Below are positions 16,821-26,118 of a stretch of 64,000 nt of DNA, in pieces. The notes beneath the pieces are model-generated. The model was not told the DNA's origin. It did not search any database and saw only the letters and a list, made by a program, of their open reading frames with translations. Positions within the stretch are counted from its first letter, which is position 1. Each line of letters opens with the position of its first letter. Origin of the DNA: Exiguobacterium sp. KRL4 (lineage in GTDB: Bacteria > Bacillota > Bacilli > Exiguobacteriales > Exiguobacteriaceae); NCBI RefSeq assembly GCF_001870785.1, contig NZ_MOLV01000016.1:97827-161826 (forward strand), written 5' to 3'. Position numbers and translations under genes: made by a program.

Positions 16821-19217
16821 TTACGCACGAAGTTCTGCGCCGAACGCTTTTGTTAAAGCCGTTACGACATGCTCGTGTGCTTCCGTGACTTCCTCATCCA
16901 CAAGTGTTCGTTCTTTATTTTGATAACGTAGAGAAAAGGCAAACGACTTTTGATCTGCTCCGACGTTGTCGCCTGTATAGACATCAAACAACTCCACCTG
17001 TTGCAAAAGTGGTCCCGCCGCTTGCGTAATGACATTCTTCACTTCACTCGCTGTCACTGAACGTGGCAGAACAATCGCAACGTCACGCGTCATCGATGGG
17101 AAACGAGAGATTTCTTGATAGACAAGCGGGTCTTTAGAATGCAATAACATCGCATCAAGTTCGAAGACATACACTTCTTTTAGTCCATATTCTTCTTTTG
17201 ATAATCCAGGATGAACCTGCCCAACAAAACCAATCGCCTCGCCGCCTAGGAAGATCCGCGCCGTCCGACCCGGATGCATGGATGGCATCACTACCGCTTC
17301 ATACGTCAATGACACGTCAAGGGCCTCAGCTAACGTCTCGACGATCCCTTTCATGACGAAGAAATCCGTTTTGACGAATGTACCATAGACACGATGTTGC
17401 TCGGCCACGCCGACCATGATTCCCGCGACTACTTCTTGTTCAAGCGGTAACGTCTCAAGGGAGGCATCACGTTGGAGATAAACGCTGCCCAGTTCATAAT
17501 ACGCAAGATCGGCATGCTGACGTGCGACATTATGTTGTGCGACTTCCAGTAATCCCGGAATCAGGGATGTCCGAAGCGTCGAACGGGCTTCACTGATCGG
17601 CATCGCCAATTTTACGGGATGCAAATCGTGTTGTTCGTTGAATTGCATCGCCCGTTGTTCACTCGTCAATGAATACGTGATTGCTTGCGAGAGCCCTGCG
17701 CCCTGCAACAACCGACGAATGTGACGACGGTGTTGATTCCGTTTCGGTAAGAAACCACGACTTGCTTCTTGCGGCAAGCTCGATGTCAACGCATCATAAC
17801 CATAAAGACGTGCGACCTCTTCCGCTAAATCAGCCGGAATCATTAAATCTTGACGACGTGTCGGAACACTAACCGTCAACGCATCTGCTGACAACTCGAC
17901 ACCTAGTCCAAGACGTTCTAACAATTCCTTCATGACCGTTCCTTCGATTTCCATTCCGAGACGATGGTTGATGTACGAGACGCTCGCTTCGATGAGATGA
18001 TCGTCGAGTTGTAACGTTCCTGCTTGGACGGTTCCGGATAAAATTGTTCCTCCGGCGAGTTCCGCAATCAACATTGCTGCCCGGTCCAGTGCAAGCACGA
18101 CGCGTCGTGGATCAACACCTTTTTCAAAACGTGAGCTTGAATCAGAGCGAAGCCCAAGCACCCGACTCGTCTTGCGCACAGGTGTCGGAGCGAAATAAGC
18201 TGATTCGAGAACGATGGACGTCGTCGTCGGATCCACTTCCGTATTCGCTCCACCCATGACACCGGCGAGCGCTACCGGACGTTCGCCATCCGTGATGACG
18301 AGCATCGAGGGGTCCAGTGTTCGTTCTACTTCATCCAGCGTCTGGAACACTTCGCCTGATGTTGCTTGACGAACGACGATTTGATTTCCTAGTTTCTTCG
18401 CATCAAAAGCGTGTAACGGCTGCCCCGTTTCTAGTAAAACAAAGTTCGTGGTATCGACGACATTGTTGATTGGCCGGATTCCGTTGGCGATCAGACGATT
18501 TTTTAACCACAACGGGGATTCACCGATCGTAATATCACGAATTTCACGCGCCGCATAAAACGAACATTCCTCTGAATCCAGTCGAACACGAAGGTTCGTA
18601 CTTTCTGATCCTTCCGACACTGCGACGGTAGGGAAAACAGGACTTGTATTCAAGATACCTGCGACTTCGTGGGCGACACCGTACATACTGAGACAATCCG
18701 AACGGTTTGGTGTGAGTCCAAGTTCCAATACTTCATCATGTAGTCCGAGTAACGCTAAGACGTCTTGACCGGGTTCGACTTTTTCACGGAAGGTATGAAT
18801 CCCGTCTTGTTCGTCCTCACGGATATATTTTTTCTCAAATCCAAGCTCTTCAAGCGAACAAATCATTCCTTCGGAGACGACTCCTCGTAATTTAGCCCGT
18901 TTTATCTTAATACCGGGAAGGCGTGCCCCGACGCGCGCGACGATGACGTTTTGCCCGACATCAACGTTGGGTGCACCACAAACGATTTGAACGGGTTCTT
19001 CTTGTCCGATATCGACGGTCGTGACATTGAGTTTATCCGCTTCCGGATGTTTTTCTTTCGTCAAGACGTGTCCTACGACGATATTACTTAACTCCGCGTC
19101 GCGGACTTCGACACCTTCGACTTCGATTCCACTTTTCGTGATCAAATCAGCTAATTCTTCACCCGTTTTTTGACGGACATCGACGAATTCCTGTAACCAT
19201 TGTTTTGAGACTAACAT
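16821..19217 (-). CDS. pheT: Phenylalanine--tRNA ligase beta subunit
   Basis: Beta chain of the alpha2-beta2 enzyme that charges tRNA-Phe. 798 residues, the usual bacterial length. The order is: N-terminal tRNA-binding EMAP-like domain (about 40-150, with CGAPNVDVGQNV), B3/B4 editing domain, B5 domain (RRQDLMIPADLAEEVARLYGYD), a catalytic-like core and a C-terminal FDX-ACB anticodon domain (SRFPSMTRDVAIVL). It follows pheS by 12 bases with AAGGGGG before the ATG. Controlled with pheS by the upstream T-box. Confidence 0.98.
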   Translation of the reverse strand: MLVSKQWLQEFVDVRQKTGEELADLITKSGIEVEGVEVRDAELSNIVVGHVLTKEKHPEADKLNVTTVDIGQEEPVQIVCGAPNVDVGQNVIVARVGARLPGIKIKRAKLRGVVSEGMICSLEELGFEKKYIREDEQDGIHTFREKVEPGQDVLALLGLHDEVLELGLTPNRSDCLSMYGVAHEVAGILNTSPVFPTVAVSEGSESTNLRVRLDSEECSFYAAREIRDITIGESPLWLKNRLIANGIRPINNVVDTTNFVLLETGQPLHAFDAKKLGNQIVVRQATSGEVFQTLDEVERTLDPSMLVITDGERPVALAGVMGGANTEVDPTTTSIVLESAYFAPTPVRKTSRVLGLRSDSSSRFEKGVDPRRVVLALDRAAMLIAELAGGTILSGTVQAGTLQLDDHLIEASVSYINHRLGMEIEGTVMKELLERLGLGVELSADALTVSVPTRRQDLMIPADLAEEVARLYGYDALTSSLPQEASRGFLPKRNQHRRHIRRLLQGAGLSQAITYSLTSEQRAMQFNEQHDLHPVKLAMPISEARSTLRTSLIPGLLEVAQHNVARQHADLAYYELGSVYLQRDASLETLPLEQEVVAGIMVGVAEQHRVYGTFVKTDFFVMKGIVETLAEALDVSLTYEAVVMPSMHPGRTARIFLGGEAIGFVGQVHPGLSKEEYGLKEVYVFELDAMLLHSKDPLVYQEISRFPSMTRDVAIVLPRSVTASEVKNVITQAAGPLLQQVELFDVYTGDNVGADQKSFAFSLRYQNKERTLVDEEVTEAHEHVVTALTKAFGAELRA

Positions 19218-19229
19218 CTGTTTTCCCCC

Positions 19230-20252
19230 TTAAAACTGTTCGCTGAAGCGAACGTCATTCGTATAGAAGTGGCGAATATCATCAACACCATATTTCAACA
19301 TGGCGATTCGTTCAATCCCCATCCCAAAGGCAAATCCAGACATTTTCGTACTGTCGTATTCCGCCATTTCCAGTACGTGTGGATGAACCATACCGGCTCC
19401 TAAAATTTCAATCCAACCGGTTTGTTTACAAATGTTGCACCCTTTTCCACTACACTTGAAACACGAGACATCCACTTCGACCGATGGTTCCGTGAACGGG
19501 AAAAAGCTTGGACGTAACCGGATTTCGCGCGCTTCGCCAAACATTTGTTTCACGAATGCTTCGAGCGTTCCCTTTAAATCTGCCATCGAGATCTCTTCAC
19601 CAACGACTAGACCTTCGACTTGCATGAATTGGTGGGAATGCGTCGCATCATCTTCATCACGGCGATAGACTTTACCCGGACAAAGAATCCGAATCGGCTC
19701 TCCCTTGGAAGCGAGCATCGTCCGAGCCTGAACAGGAGATGTATGTGTCCGCATCAAAATCTCGTCCGTGATATAAAACGAATCCTGCATATCGCGCGCC
19801 GGATGATCTTTTGGAAGGTTCAACATCTCGAAGTTGAACAAGTCTTGTTCAACTTCCGGACCTTCTGCGATCGTATAACCGAGTCCAACAAAAATGTCTT
19901 CAATTTCATCCGTGACTTGTTGGAGCAAATGGGCTTGCCCTACTTGTTTCGAACGCCCAGGAAGCGTCACATCGATTGCTTCAAGCGCTAATTTTGCGTT
20001 CATTTCTTGTTGTTTGACATCGACTAGACGTTGTTCCAGTTGTGTTTGAATCATACCTCGAACAGCGTTTGCGATTTCTCCGACGACAGGACGTTCTTCT
20101 GCTGACAATTTCCCCATCCCACGAAGCACTTCCGTGATGGGACCTTTTTTACCGAGATACTTGATACGAACATCATTTAATTCTTTTTGTGTACTTGCCT
20201 GATCTACGAGTTGTAGCGCTTCGTCACGAAGTGCCTCTAATTGTTCCCGCAT
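19230..20252 (-). CDS. pheS: Phenylalanine--tRNA ligase alpha subunit
   Basis: Catalytic alpha chain. 340 residues from ATG 20252 (MREQLEAL), ten bases after AAGGAG; a GTG three codons upstream is less well placed. The N-terminal coiled coil (about 1-85) binds tRNA. The class II catalytic motifs are seen in [39 protein letters not shown] and the C-terminal [15 protein letters not shown] Cys cluster [17 protein letters not shown] is typical of the Bacillota enzymes. First gene after the T-box leader. Confidence 0.98.
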   Translation of the reverse strand: MREQLEALRDEALQLVDQASTQKELNDVRIKYLGKKGPITEVLRGMGKLSAEERPVVGEIANAVRGMIQTQLEQRLVDVKQQEMNAKLALEAIDVTLPGRSKQVGQAHLLQQVTDEIEDIFVGLGYTIAEGPEVEQDLFNFEMLNLPKDHPARDMQDSFYITDEILMRTHTSPVQARTMLASKGEPIRILCPGKVYRRDEDDATHSHQFMQVEGLVVGEEISMADLKGTLEAFVKQMFGEAREIRLRPSFFPFTEPSVEVDVSCFKCSGKGCNICKQTGWIEILGAGMVHPHVLEMAEYDSTKMSGFAFGMGIERIAMLKYGVDDIRHFYTNDVRFSEQF

Positions 20253-20269
20253 GCTCGTCACTCCTTTTC

Positions 20270-20531
20270 ATCAAATAAAAAATCGTCCCTCCGACAATTT
20301 GCCGAAGGGACGATTTCATTACATCGTGGTACCACCCTTGTTTGACTTGAATCCATCAAGTCCTCAAGTAGCGCAATAACGGGCGCATCCCGTCACGATC
20401 TCTCGTGCGACTCCGGAGTGAATTCAGTCAGCGGATTCGTAAAGAAGCTTTCAGTCCAGGGCTTCTTCTCCCTAATCGAATCGTTTCCTAACCTACTCTG
20501 TTCCATCAACGTCTAGGTAATTGTTCTGATG
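20270..20531 (-). promoter_or_regulatory. T-box leader of pheST
   Basis: The minus strand carries the T-box core AGGGTGGTACCACG, followed by a strong terminator (stem ATCGTCCCT with AGGGACGAT, T6, plus 20275-20317). Upstream, GATTCG/CGAATC and GAAGAAGC/GCTTC form a Stem I-like hairpin, with TTC (plus 20420-20422, in GAATTCAC) as probable Phe specifier. Uncharged tRNA-Phe would favour the antiterminator and read-through into pheS. Confidence 0.92.
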
Positions 20532-20537
20532 TCATTT

Positions 20538-20566
20538 ACTTTAGCATGAACGCGTGTCTGATTCAA
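20538..20566 (-). promoter_or_regulatory. Promoter of the pheST T-box leader
   Basis: TTGAAT (20561-20566), spacer 17, TAAAGT (20538-20543) on the minus strand; it overlaps the end of the upstream methyltransferase gene. Confidence 0.55.
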
Positions 20567-21318
20567 TCAGCCGGAGCAAAATGATACAGTAAAATCCCGG
20601 CAGCGACGGCTGCATTCAACGATTCTGCTTTCCCGCGAATCGGGATGTAAGCTCGTCCATCACATTGATCAAGCAGCTCAGGCGCAACACCTTGCGCTTC
20701 ATTACCGATAATCAAACCGATCGCCCCAAGATTTTCAACGTCTGTATAAGGTTGCGCATCACGTAGTGCCGTCCCAAGAATAAAGACACCTAGTTCATGT
20801 AAATCTTGAATCGCATCTTCTAGTGACATCATGATGACTGGCAGGTGGAAAATCGAACCTTGTGTTGCGCGCAACACTTTACTGTTATAGACATCCACTG
20901 TGCCGTGTCCAATGATGACACCGTCAAATCCAGCCGCATCGGCCGTTCGGATCATCGTTCCGACATTACCCGGATCTTGAAGACGATCGAGTAACAGATA
21001 CCGTCCACGCTCTAACCGTTCTGTCTGCTCCTTCATTTCACAAACTGCGAAAATCCCTTGCGTCGTTTCTGTCTCCGATAATACTTTAGCAACGGACTCG
21101 TCGATTGTGATCAAATCAGCCGCATTCTTTTTCCAAGAACCCGGTACTTGAACATCGTCACGGACAATCAATTCCTTGATGATGCCGGCACGAACTGCTT
21201 CTTCAACTAGATGTTCTCCTTCAATCAGAAAACGTTTAGATTGCAGACGTCCTTTTTTAGTTAAAAGTTTTTTCCATTGTTTAACGATCTCATTTTTTGC
21301 GGAAGAAATATGTTTCAT
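20563..21318 (-). CDS. ysgA: SpoU/TrmH-family RNA methyltransferase YsgA
   Basis: 2'-O-methyltransferase of the SPOUT superfamily, acting on rRNA or tRNA; the target site is not certain. 251 residues. An N-terminal substrate-binding domain (about 1-95, with KNEIVKQWKKL and FLIEGEHLVEEA) precedes the knotted catalytic domain with the SPOUT motifs LDRLQDPGNVGTMIRTADAAG, LIIGNEAQGV and AESLNAAVAAGILLY. Its ATG is three bases past the ysdC stop, with GAGGGG in the ysdC end. Located before pheS as in B. subtilis. Confidence 0.93.
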   Translation of the reverse strand: MKHISSAKNEIVKQWKKLLTKKGRLQSKRFLIEGEHLVEEAVRAGIIKELIVRDDVQVPGSWKKNAADLITIDESVAKVLSETETTQGIFAVCEMKEQTERLERGRYLLLDRLQDPGNVGTMIRTADAAGFDGVIIGHGTVDVYNSKVLRATQGSIFHLPVIMMSLEDAIQDLHELGVFILGTALRDAQPYTDVENLGAIGLIIGNEAQGVAPELLDQCDGRAYIPIRGKAESLNAAVAAGILLYHFAPAD

Positions 21319-21321
21319 GGT

Positions 21322-22404
21322 TTACCCCTCGTAAATCGCTTGGACTGTCTCTGCGTCTAGACGTTTTGTGACCGCGACGATTAAGTCGACGGCCGCTTCG
21401 AAGTCCGCTTTATGCATGATCGAAACGTTTGTATGCAGATAACGGATCGGAACAGTTAAGGCAAGCGAAGGTACGCCTGTATGAGACAGGTGGAATTTCG
21501 CTGCATCTGTTCCACCACCCGGTGTCAGATCCAATTGATATTTAATGTTTTCTTCTTTAGCGACAGTTGTGACAAAATCAATTAATCCACGATGTGCGAT
21601 CATCGTGGCGTCAAACATGATGACTTGAACACCCTCACCTAATTTAGATAAGGCTTCACGGTCTGTCATGCCTGGTGTATCTCCTGGAATCCCCGTATCG
21701 ACCGCAAAGGCAATCGTCGGACGAATCAGATTCGCGATCGTTTGCGCACCACGTAATCCAACTTCTTCTTGAACAGTGGCACCTGCGAAAATCGTATTCG
21801 GATGGCCCTCTTCTTTTAAGCGTTTGATGGCTTCGATGGCAATCGCACAACCTACGCGGTTATCCCACGCTTTCGCCATTAAAAAGTTCTCATTTTTCAT
21901 CACAGTAAATTCGCAATGTGGGACAACCGTATCTCCTGGTCGAACTCCCCAACCTTCCACTTCCTCTTTTGAAGTGGCACCGATATCAATGAACATCTCT
22001 TTGATATCAACTGGTTTATTGCGCGCTTCCGGTGGTAAAACATGAGGTGGTTTCGCACCGATCACACCTGGGATGACTTCACCAGATGACGTGACAATAT
22101 TCATACGCTGTGCGAGAAGAACTTGTCCCCACCATCCGCCGAGTGGCTGGAAGCGAAGAAATCCTTTCTCATCAATCTTCGTGACCATGAATCCGACTTC
22201 GTCCATATGCCCGGCAATCAGAATCCGCGGTGCATCTTCTCCCGCTCCTTGATGTTCAGCAAACAAACTCCCTAATCCATCTTGATGAAAGACTGCTGCA
22301 TGCGGTTCGAGATATTCGCGCATTAATTGGCGTACTTCTTTCTCATTTCCAGGAACACCTGTTGCGTCCGTAAGACGTTTCAGCATATGTAATTGTTCAT
22401 TCAT
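21322..22404 (-). CDS. ysdC: M42-family metallo-aminopeptidase YsdC
   Basis: Cytoplasmic dizinc/dicobalt aminopeptidase, 360 residues, of the glutamyl aminopeptidase/FrvX family that forms large tetrahedral complexes. Metal ligands appear in order: His in GHMDEVGF, Asp in AWDNRVGC, the Glu pair in VQEEVGLRG, Asp in AVDTGIPG and His near the C-terminus in YLHTNVSIMHK. ATG 22404 follows GAGGAGG. It sits in a run dut-ysdC-ysgA with short spacers, probably one transcript. Confidence 0.92.
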   Translation of the reverse strand: MNEQLHMLKRLTDATGVPGNEKEVRQLMREYLEPHAAVFHQDGLGSLFAEHQGAGEDAPRILIAGHMDEVGFMVTKIDEKGFLRFQPLGGWWGQVLLAQRMNIVTSSGEVIPGVIGAKPPHVLPPEARNKPVDIKEMFIDIGATSKEEVEGWGVRPGDTVVPHCEFTVMKNENFLMAKAWDNRVGCAIAIEAIKRLKEEGHPNTIFAGATVQEEVGLRGAQTIANLIRPTIAFAVDTGIPGDTPGMTDREALSKLGEGVQVIMFDATMIAHRGLIDFVTTVAKEENIKYQLDLTPGGGTDAAKFHLSHTGVPSLALTVPIRYLHTNVSIMHKADFEAAVDLIVAVTKRLDAETVQAIYEG

Positions 22405-22416
22405 CTGATTTCCTCC

Positions 22417-22899
22417 TCAGTAACCGTTGTCTTGGCGAACGTGATTCGCCTCGTTTTTTGCGACATAAGCTTTGAAAATCATTTCTTGTGTAAAACCAAG
22501 TGTAGCACCTAATGCTAAATACGCACCAATTAAAACATCATAACTTTGTTCCGTTCGTGAAATCGCAAATACATTTGTTTTATTGTAGACATCCAAGAAC
22601 GCATCCGTTGCCGTCAGATAGTAGTCCCCTTCAACAAATTCGTTTTTCCGATACTCTAACGAAAGTCCTAACGAAAGTAGAAAATGGACACCGTCCACGT
22701 ATTCTTCGAGAATCGTGACTTGAGCCGATGGTCCTTTTGTCGACCAGAATTTAAAACAACGCGTCTCATTCGCAAGCTCACCAAGCTCCACTAATAACGC
22801 CAGCAAACGTTCATCAAATTGATTTCCCGTCAAATTATGTTCTGACTGAATCCGTTTATCCAATTGTTCCTGCATTTCAAAAAGTGTCAACCAGTCCAT
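22417..22899 (-). CDS. dUTP diphosphatase, all-alpha dimeric type
   Basis: Hydrolyses dUTP to dUMP, keeping uracil out of DNA. 160 residues of the all-alpha MazG-like dUTPase superfamily rather than the trimeric beta type. The metal-binding motifs are ELGELANE near residue 38 and EEYVDGVHFLLSLG near residue 68, matching the ExxE and ExxD pattern. ATG 22899 follows AAGGAG by seven bases. First gene of the dut-ysdC-ysgA run, reading away from rplT behind a terminator. Confidence 0.88.
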   Translation of the reverse strand: MDWLTLFEMQEQLDKRIQSEHNLTGNQFDERLLALLVELGELANETRCFKFWSTKGPSAQVTILEEYVDGVHFLLSLGLSLEYRKNEFVEGDYYLTATDAFLDVYNKTNVFAISRTEQSYDVLIGAYLALGATLGFTQEMIFKAYVAKNEANHVRQDNGY

Positions 22900-22972
22900 C
22901 TTAATTCTCCTTTTAATCTTAAAAAATTACCTAAGTCTGTGAAAATGTGCTTTTTCATTTTACCATGAATCC

Positions 22973-23011
22973 AAAAAATTCGTCGGAGAATTAAATTCCC
23001 CGACGAATTTT
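22973..23011 (-). terminator. Terminator after rplT
   Basis: ATTCGTCGG-GAA pairs with TTC-CCGACGAAT, followed by six T on the minus strand, directly after the rplT stop. Confidence 0.92.
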
Positions 23012-23016
23012 AGAAC

Positions 23017-23376
23017 TTAAGCGTTCAATTTTGCTTTTGCTGTATCAGCAAGTGAAGCAAATGCAGTTGCATCTGTAACTGCGAGGTCAGCAAGCATCTT
23101 ACGGTTAACGTCGATACCTGCAAGTTTGAGACCATGCATCATGCGGCTGTAAGAAAGACCGTTGATACGTGCAGCCGCATTGATCCGAGTGATCCAGAGG
23201 CGACGGAAGTCACGTTTCTTTTGACGACGGTCACGGTAAGCATACATGAGAGATTTCATGACCTGCTGTTTTGCAACCTTGAAGAGTGTATGTTTCGAGC
23301 CGTAATAGCCCTTAGCTAATTTGAGTTGTTTTTTACGACGTTGACGAGTCGTATATCCGCCTTTTACGCGTGGCAT
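23017..23376 (-). CDS. rplT: 50S ribosomal protein L20
   Basis: 119-residue 23S rRNA-binding assembly protein. The N-terminal extension [26 protein letters not shown] and the conserved core [22 protein letters not shown] are standard. L20 also represses its own operon by binding the infC leader in Bacilli. Last gene of infC-rpmI-rplT. Confidence 0.99.
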   Translation of the reverse strand: MPRVKGGYTTRQRRKKQLKLAKGYYGSKHTLFKVAKQQVMKSLMYAYRDRRQKKRDFRRLWITRINAAARINGLSYSRMMHGLKLAGIDVNRKMLADLAVTDATAFASLADTAKAKLNA

Positions 23377-23413
23377 ATAAATTCCCTCCTAAATCTGTGT
23401 ACGATTGGGTAAA

Positions 23414-23608
23414 TTACTTAGCGATCATGTGACGGATACGTTTGAAGTCACCCGATGATACCATGCTAGATTTACGTAATTTACGTTTCGCTTTAGTTGA
23501 TTTGTTACCGAATAAGTGGCTTGTGTAAGCACGACCACGTTTCAATTTACCTGAAGCAGTACGTTTGAAACGCTTAGAAGCACCGCGGTGCGATTTCATT
23601 TTAGGCAT
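23414..23608 (-). CDS. rpmI: 50S ribosomal protein L35
   Basis: 64-residue basic ribosomal protein beginning [21 protein letters not shown], the conserved L35 start. Ribosome site AGGAGGG is upstream. Middle gene of the operon; it is usually co-repressed by L20. Confidence 0.98.
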   Translation of the reverse strand: MPKMKSHRGASKRFKRTASGKLKRGRAYTSHLFGNKSTKAKRKLRKSSMVSSGDFKRIRHMIAK

Positions 23609-23635
23609 GAGAGATTCCCTCCTACTTCGATTCGA

Positions 23636-24151
23636 TTAGTCTTCTTTCTTTGGAGCAAGCACTAAGAACATGCTGCGTCCTTCCATCTTCGGTCTCTGTT
23701 CAATGACACCGAACTCGCTTAATTCTGTAGCGAGACGTTCGAGGACACGTCTACCGATTTCCGAGTGAGTGATGGCACGTCCGCGGAAACGAATACTCGC
23801 TTTCACTTTGTTCCCATTCTCTAAGAACTTCTTCGCATTACGGAATTTCGTTTGGAAGTCATTCTCCTCGATTGTCGGGCTGAGACGGACTTCTTTCATC
23901 TGAACCACTTTCTGATTCTTCCGAGTTTCTTTGTCCTTTTTTTGCAACTCAAAACGGTATTTACCGTAGTCCATGATTTTACATACAGGCGGCGTCGCTT
24001 GTGGCGCGACCATGACGAGGTCAAGGTCAGCTTCCTCAGCAAGACGTAACGCTTCAGTACGCGACTGGACTCCAAGTTGTGCACCATCCGCTCCGATAAG
24101 ACGAACTTCTCGAGCGCGAATGCCTTCATTGATTAACAGATCTTTGCTAAT
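23636..24151 (-). CDS. infC: Translation initiation factor IF-3 with an AUU start codon
   Basis: Dissociates ribosomal subunits and proofreads initiation. I place the start at ATT 24151 (read as [18 protein letters not shown]), six bases after GGAGGTG, giving 171 residues. AUU is the classical start of infC, discriminated against by IF-3 itself and thus used for autoregulation. An ATG further upstream would run through the ribosome site and leader and make an abnormal N-terminus. Both domains are complete, with [15 protein letters not shown] and [15 protein letters not shown] as signature segments. Confidence 0.95.
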   Translation of the reverse strand: MSKDLLINEGIRAREVRLIGADGAQLGVQSRTEALRLAEEADLDLVMVAPQATPPVCKIMDYGKYRFELQKKDKETRKNQKVVQMKEVRLSPTIEENDFQTKFRNAKKFLENGNKVKASIRFRGRAITHSEIGRRVLERLATELSEFGVIEQRPKMEGRSMFLVLAPKKED

Positions 24152-24174
24152 GGTTAGCACCTCCATCGTGCAGA

Positions 24175-24360
24175 GCACGAAAAATGAATGATATAAAACG
24201 CTATAAAAAAAGCGTCGGCAGTTTTTCCCGCCCACACTCATAACCTATACAATAATCAGAGAACACTCTATCATCGCATATCATCATGATGGACCAGCAT
24301 AGTTTGCTATACGTGGTGAGAAGCGGGATGCTTCTGCTTTGTTGTCATTTCACTTTGCTA
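24175..24360 (-). promoter_or_regulatory. L20-type autoregulatory leader of infC-rpmI-rplT
   Basis: Between infC and the divergent katA promoter the minus strand holds GCAGAAGCATCCCGCTTCTC, a hairpin resembling the L20-binding leader of Bacilli, and further down a GC-rich stem with T7 (about 24206-24233) that would terminate transcription. Exact boundaries are estimated. The remainder to 24480 shows nothing I can name. Confidence 0.65.
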
Positions 24361-24543
24361 TCATAGCACTTGTTTTCCCTCGATGTCAAGCCGCTTTATC
24401 TGTTCCGATAGAACGTTGCTCACATACTTGATTATAATAGCAATCCTTCTCCCGTTTAGCAAGAAGTTTCTAAGCTTATCCTCGGGGGTAATTACAAAAG
24501 GTCTGATTTAAGTTTTCAGAATTAAAAGAGCATTATTCTTTAT

Positions 24544-24567
24544 TTAGAATGATTCTTGTTTTATAAT
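24544..24567 (+). promoter_or_regulatory. PerR-type operator and -10 box of katA
   Basis: TTAGAATGATTCTTG (24544-24558) is close to the PerR/Fur-family box TTATAATNATTATAA. It lies just before TATAAT (24562-24567), in the spacer of the promoter, so a bound repressor would block polymerase until peroxide inactivates it. Confidence 0.7.
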
Positions 24568-24602
24568 CAATGTAATCTTATACATAAGGGGGAATTATTA
24601 AC

Positions 24603-26072
24603 ATGAGCGAAAAACGATTAACTACGAATCAAGGTGTCCCGATTGGTGACAATCAGAACTCACGGACAGCAGGTCGTCGTGGTCCTACATTACTCGAAGA
24701 CTATCAATTAATTGAAAAGATGGCGCATTTTGACCGGGAACGAGTTCCAGAGCGCGTCGTTCATGCCCGCGGTTTTGGAGCACACGGTGTATTCACTGTC
24801 AAAAACTCGATGAAAAAATATACGAAAGCCGCATTTCTTCAGAACGAAGGTACTGAGGTACCGGTATTCGCCCGTTTTTCAACCGTCATCCATGGTACAC
24901 ATTCTCCAGAGACGTTACGTGACCCACGTGGTTTCTCCGTCAAGTTCTATACAGAAGAAGGAAACTGGGATTTCGTCGGCAATAACTTACCGGTCTTCTT
25001 CATTCGTGATGCGATGAAGTTCCCGGATATGGTTCATTCTTTAAAACCAGATCCACGGACAAACATTCAAGATCCGGATCGTTATTGGGATTTCATGACG
25101 TTACGCCCAGAATCAACAAACATGCTGATGCACCTCTTTACAGATGAGGGAATTCCGGCAAGCTACCGTAAAATGCGCGGTTCTTCTGTCCATGCCTTCA
25201 AATGGGTCAATGCACACGGAAATACGGTTTACGTTAAATTACGTTGGGTGCCAAAAGTCGGTGTCCATAACCTCTCTGCGGACGAAGCGACAGAGATTCA
25301 AGGAAAAGATTTCAATCATGCTTCAAACGATACGTTCCAAGCCATTGAAGACGGCGAGTTCCCAGAGTGGGATTTGTTCGTCCAAGTTCTTGACCCAGCC
25401 GATGTAGACAATTTCGACTTTGATCCGCTCGATGCAACAAAAGATTGGTTCGAGGATGTCATCCCGTTCCAGCATGTCGGAACAATGGTCTTAAACAAAA
25501 ACGTCGACAACTACTTTGCTGAAACAGAATCCGTTGGTTTTAACCCGGGTGTTCTGATTCCAGGTATGTTGCCGTCAGAAGATAAGTTGCTTCAAGGACG
25601 TCTCTTCTCTTACTCGGATACACAACGTTACCGGATTGGAACGAACTATCAACAGTTGCCAATCAACTGTCCATTCGCACAAGTCAACAATTACCAGCGT
25701 GATGGCGCGATGCCTGTTGGTCAACAAACAAGTCCGGTCAACTATGAACCGAACCGTTATCAGGATGAACCAAAACAAACACCTGAGTACACGGAAGAAA
25801 ACCAGCCGTTGTATGACGATATCCACGGTCGTCTTGAAATCGAAAAAACGAATAACTTCGGACAAGCGGGTGAAGTCTACCGTCGCTTATCAGAAGAAGA
25901 ACAAACAGCTCTTCTCAACAACCTAATCGATGACTTAAAACAAGTCCGCCATGAAAATACAGTTTTACTTGCGATTTGCAACTTCTACCGAGCGGATGAA
26001 TCACTTGGTAAAAAATTATCAGAAGCCTTGCAAGTTGATATCCGACCATTCTTGCAACAAATGCAAAAATAA
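24603..26072 (+). CDS. katA: Heme catalase, small-subunit clade
   Basis: Breaks down hydrogen peroxide. 489 residues, typical of clade 3 catalases. The catalytic His is in VVHARGFGAHG, the catalytic Asn in FVGNNLPVFFIRDAMKFPD and the proximal heme-ligand Tyr in RLFSYSDTQRYRIG. ATG 24603 follows AAGGGGGA. Monocistronic between a PerR-like promoter and a bidirectional terminator. Members of Exiguobacterium are known for very active catalases of this clade, which is compatible but not proof of origin. Confidence 0.98.
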   Translation: MSEKRLTTNQGVPIGDNQNSRTAGRRGPTLLEDYQLIEKMAHFDRERVPERVVHARGFGAHGVFTVKNSMKKYTKAAFLQNEGTEVPVFARFSTVIHGTHSPETLRDPRGFSVKFYTEEGNWDFVGNNLPVFFIRDAMKFPDMVHSLKPDPRTNIQDPDRYWDFMTLRPESTNMLMHLFTDEGIPASYRKMRGSSVHAFKWVNAHGNTVYVKLRWVPKVGVHNLSADEATEIQGKDFNHASNDTFQAIEDGEFPEWDLFVQVLDPADVDNFDFDPLDATKDWFEDVIPFQHVGTMVLNKNVDNYFAETESVGFNPGVLIPGMLPSEDKLLQGRLFSYSDTQRYRIGTNYQQLPINCPFAQVNNYQRDGAMPVGQQTSPVNYEPNRYQDEPKQTPEYTEENQPLYDDIHGRLEIEKTNNFGQAGEVYRRLSEEEQTALLNNLIDDLKQVRHENTVLLAICNFYRADESLGKKLSEALQVDIRPFLQQMQK

Positions 26073-26082
26073 CTATCATATA

Positions 26083-26118
26083 AAAAAGCCTATTCCTTCG
26101 TGGAATAGGCTTTTTTTA
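26083..26118. terminator. Bidirectional terminator between katA and the beta-helix gene
   Basis: GCCTATTCC-ttcgt-GGAATAGGC with A and T runs on both sides; it serves the two convergent genes and overlaps the stop codon of the minus-strand gene. Confidence 0.95.

Noticed and set aside
24152..24241. ATG-started 201-residue form of IF-3
   Set aside because: The added sequence covers the ribosome site and the leader terminator, and AUU at 24151 aligns with known IF-3 starts.
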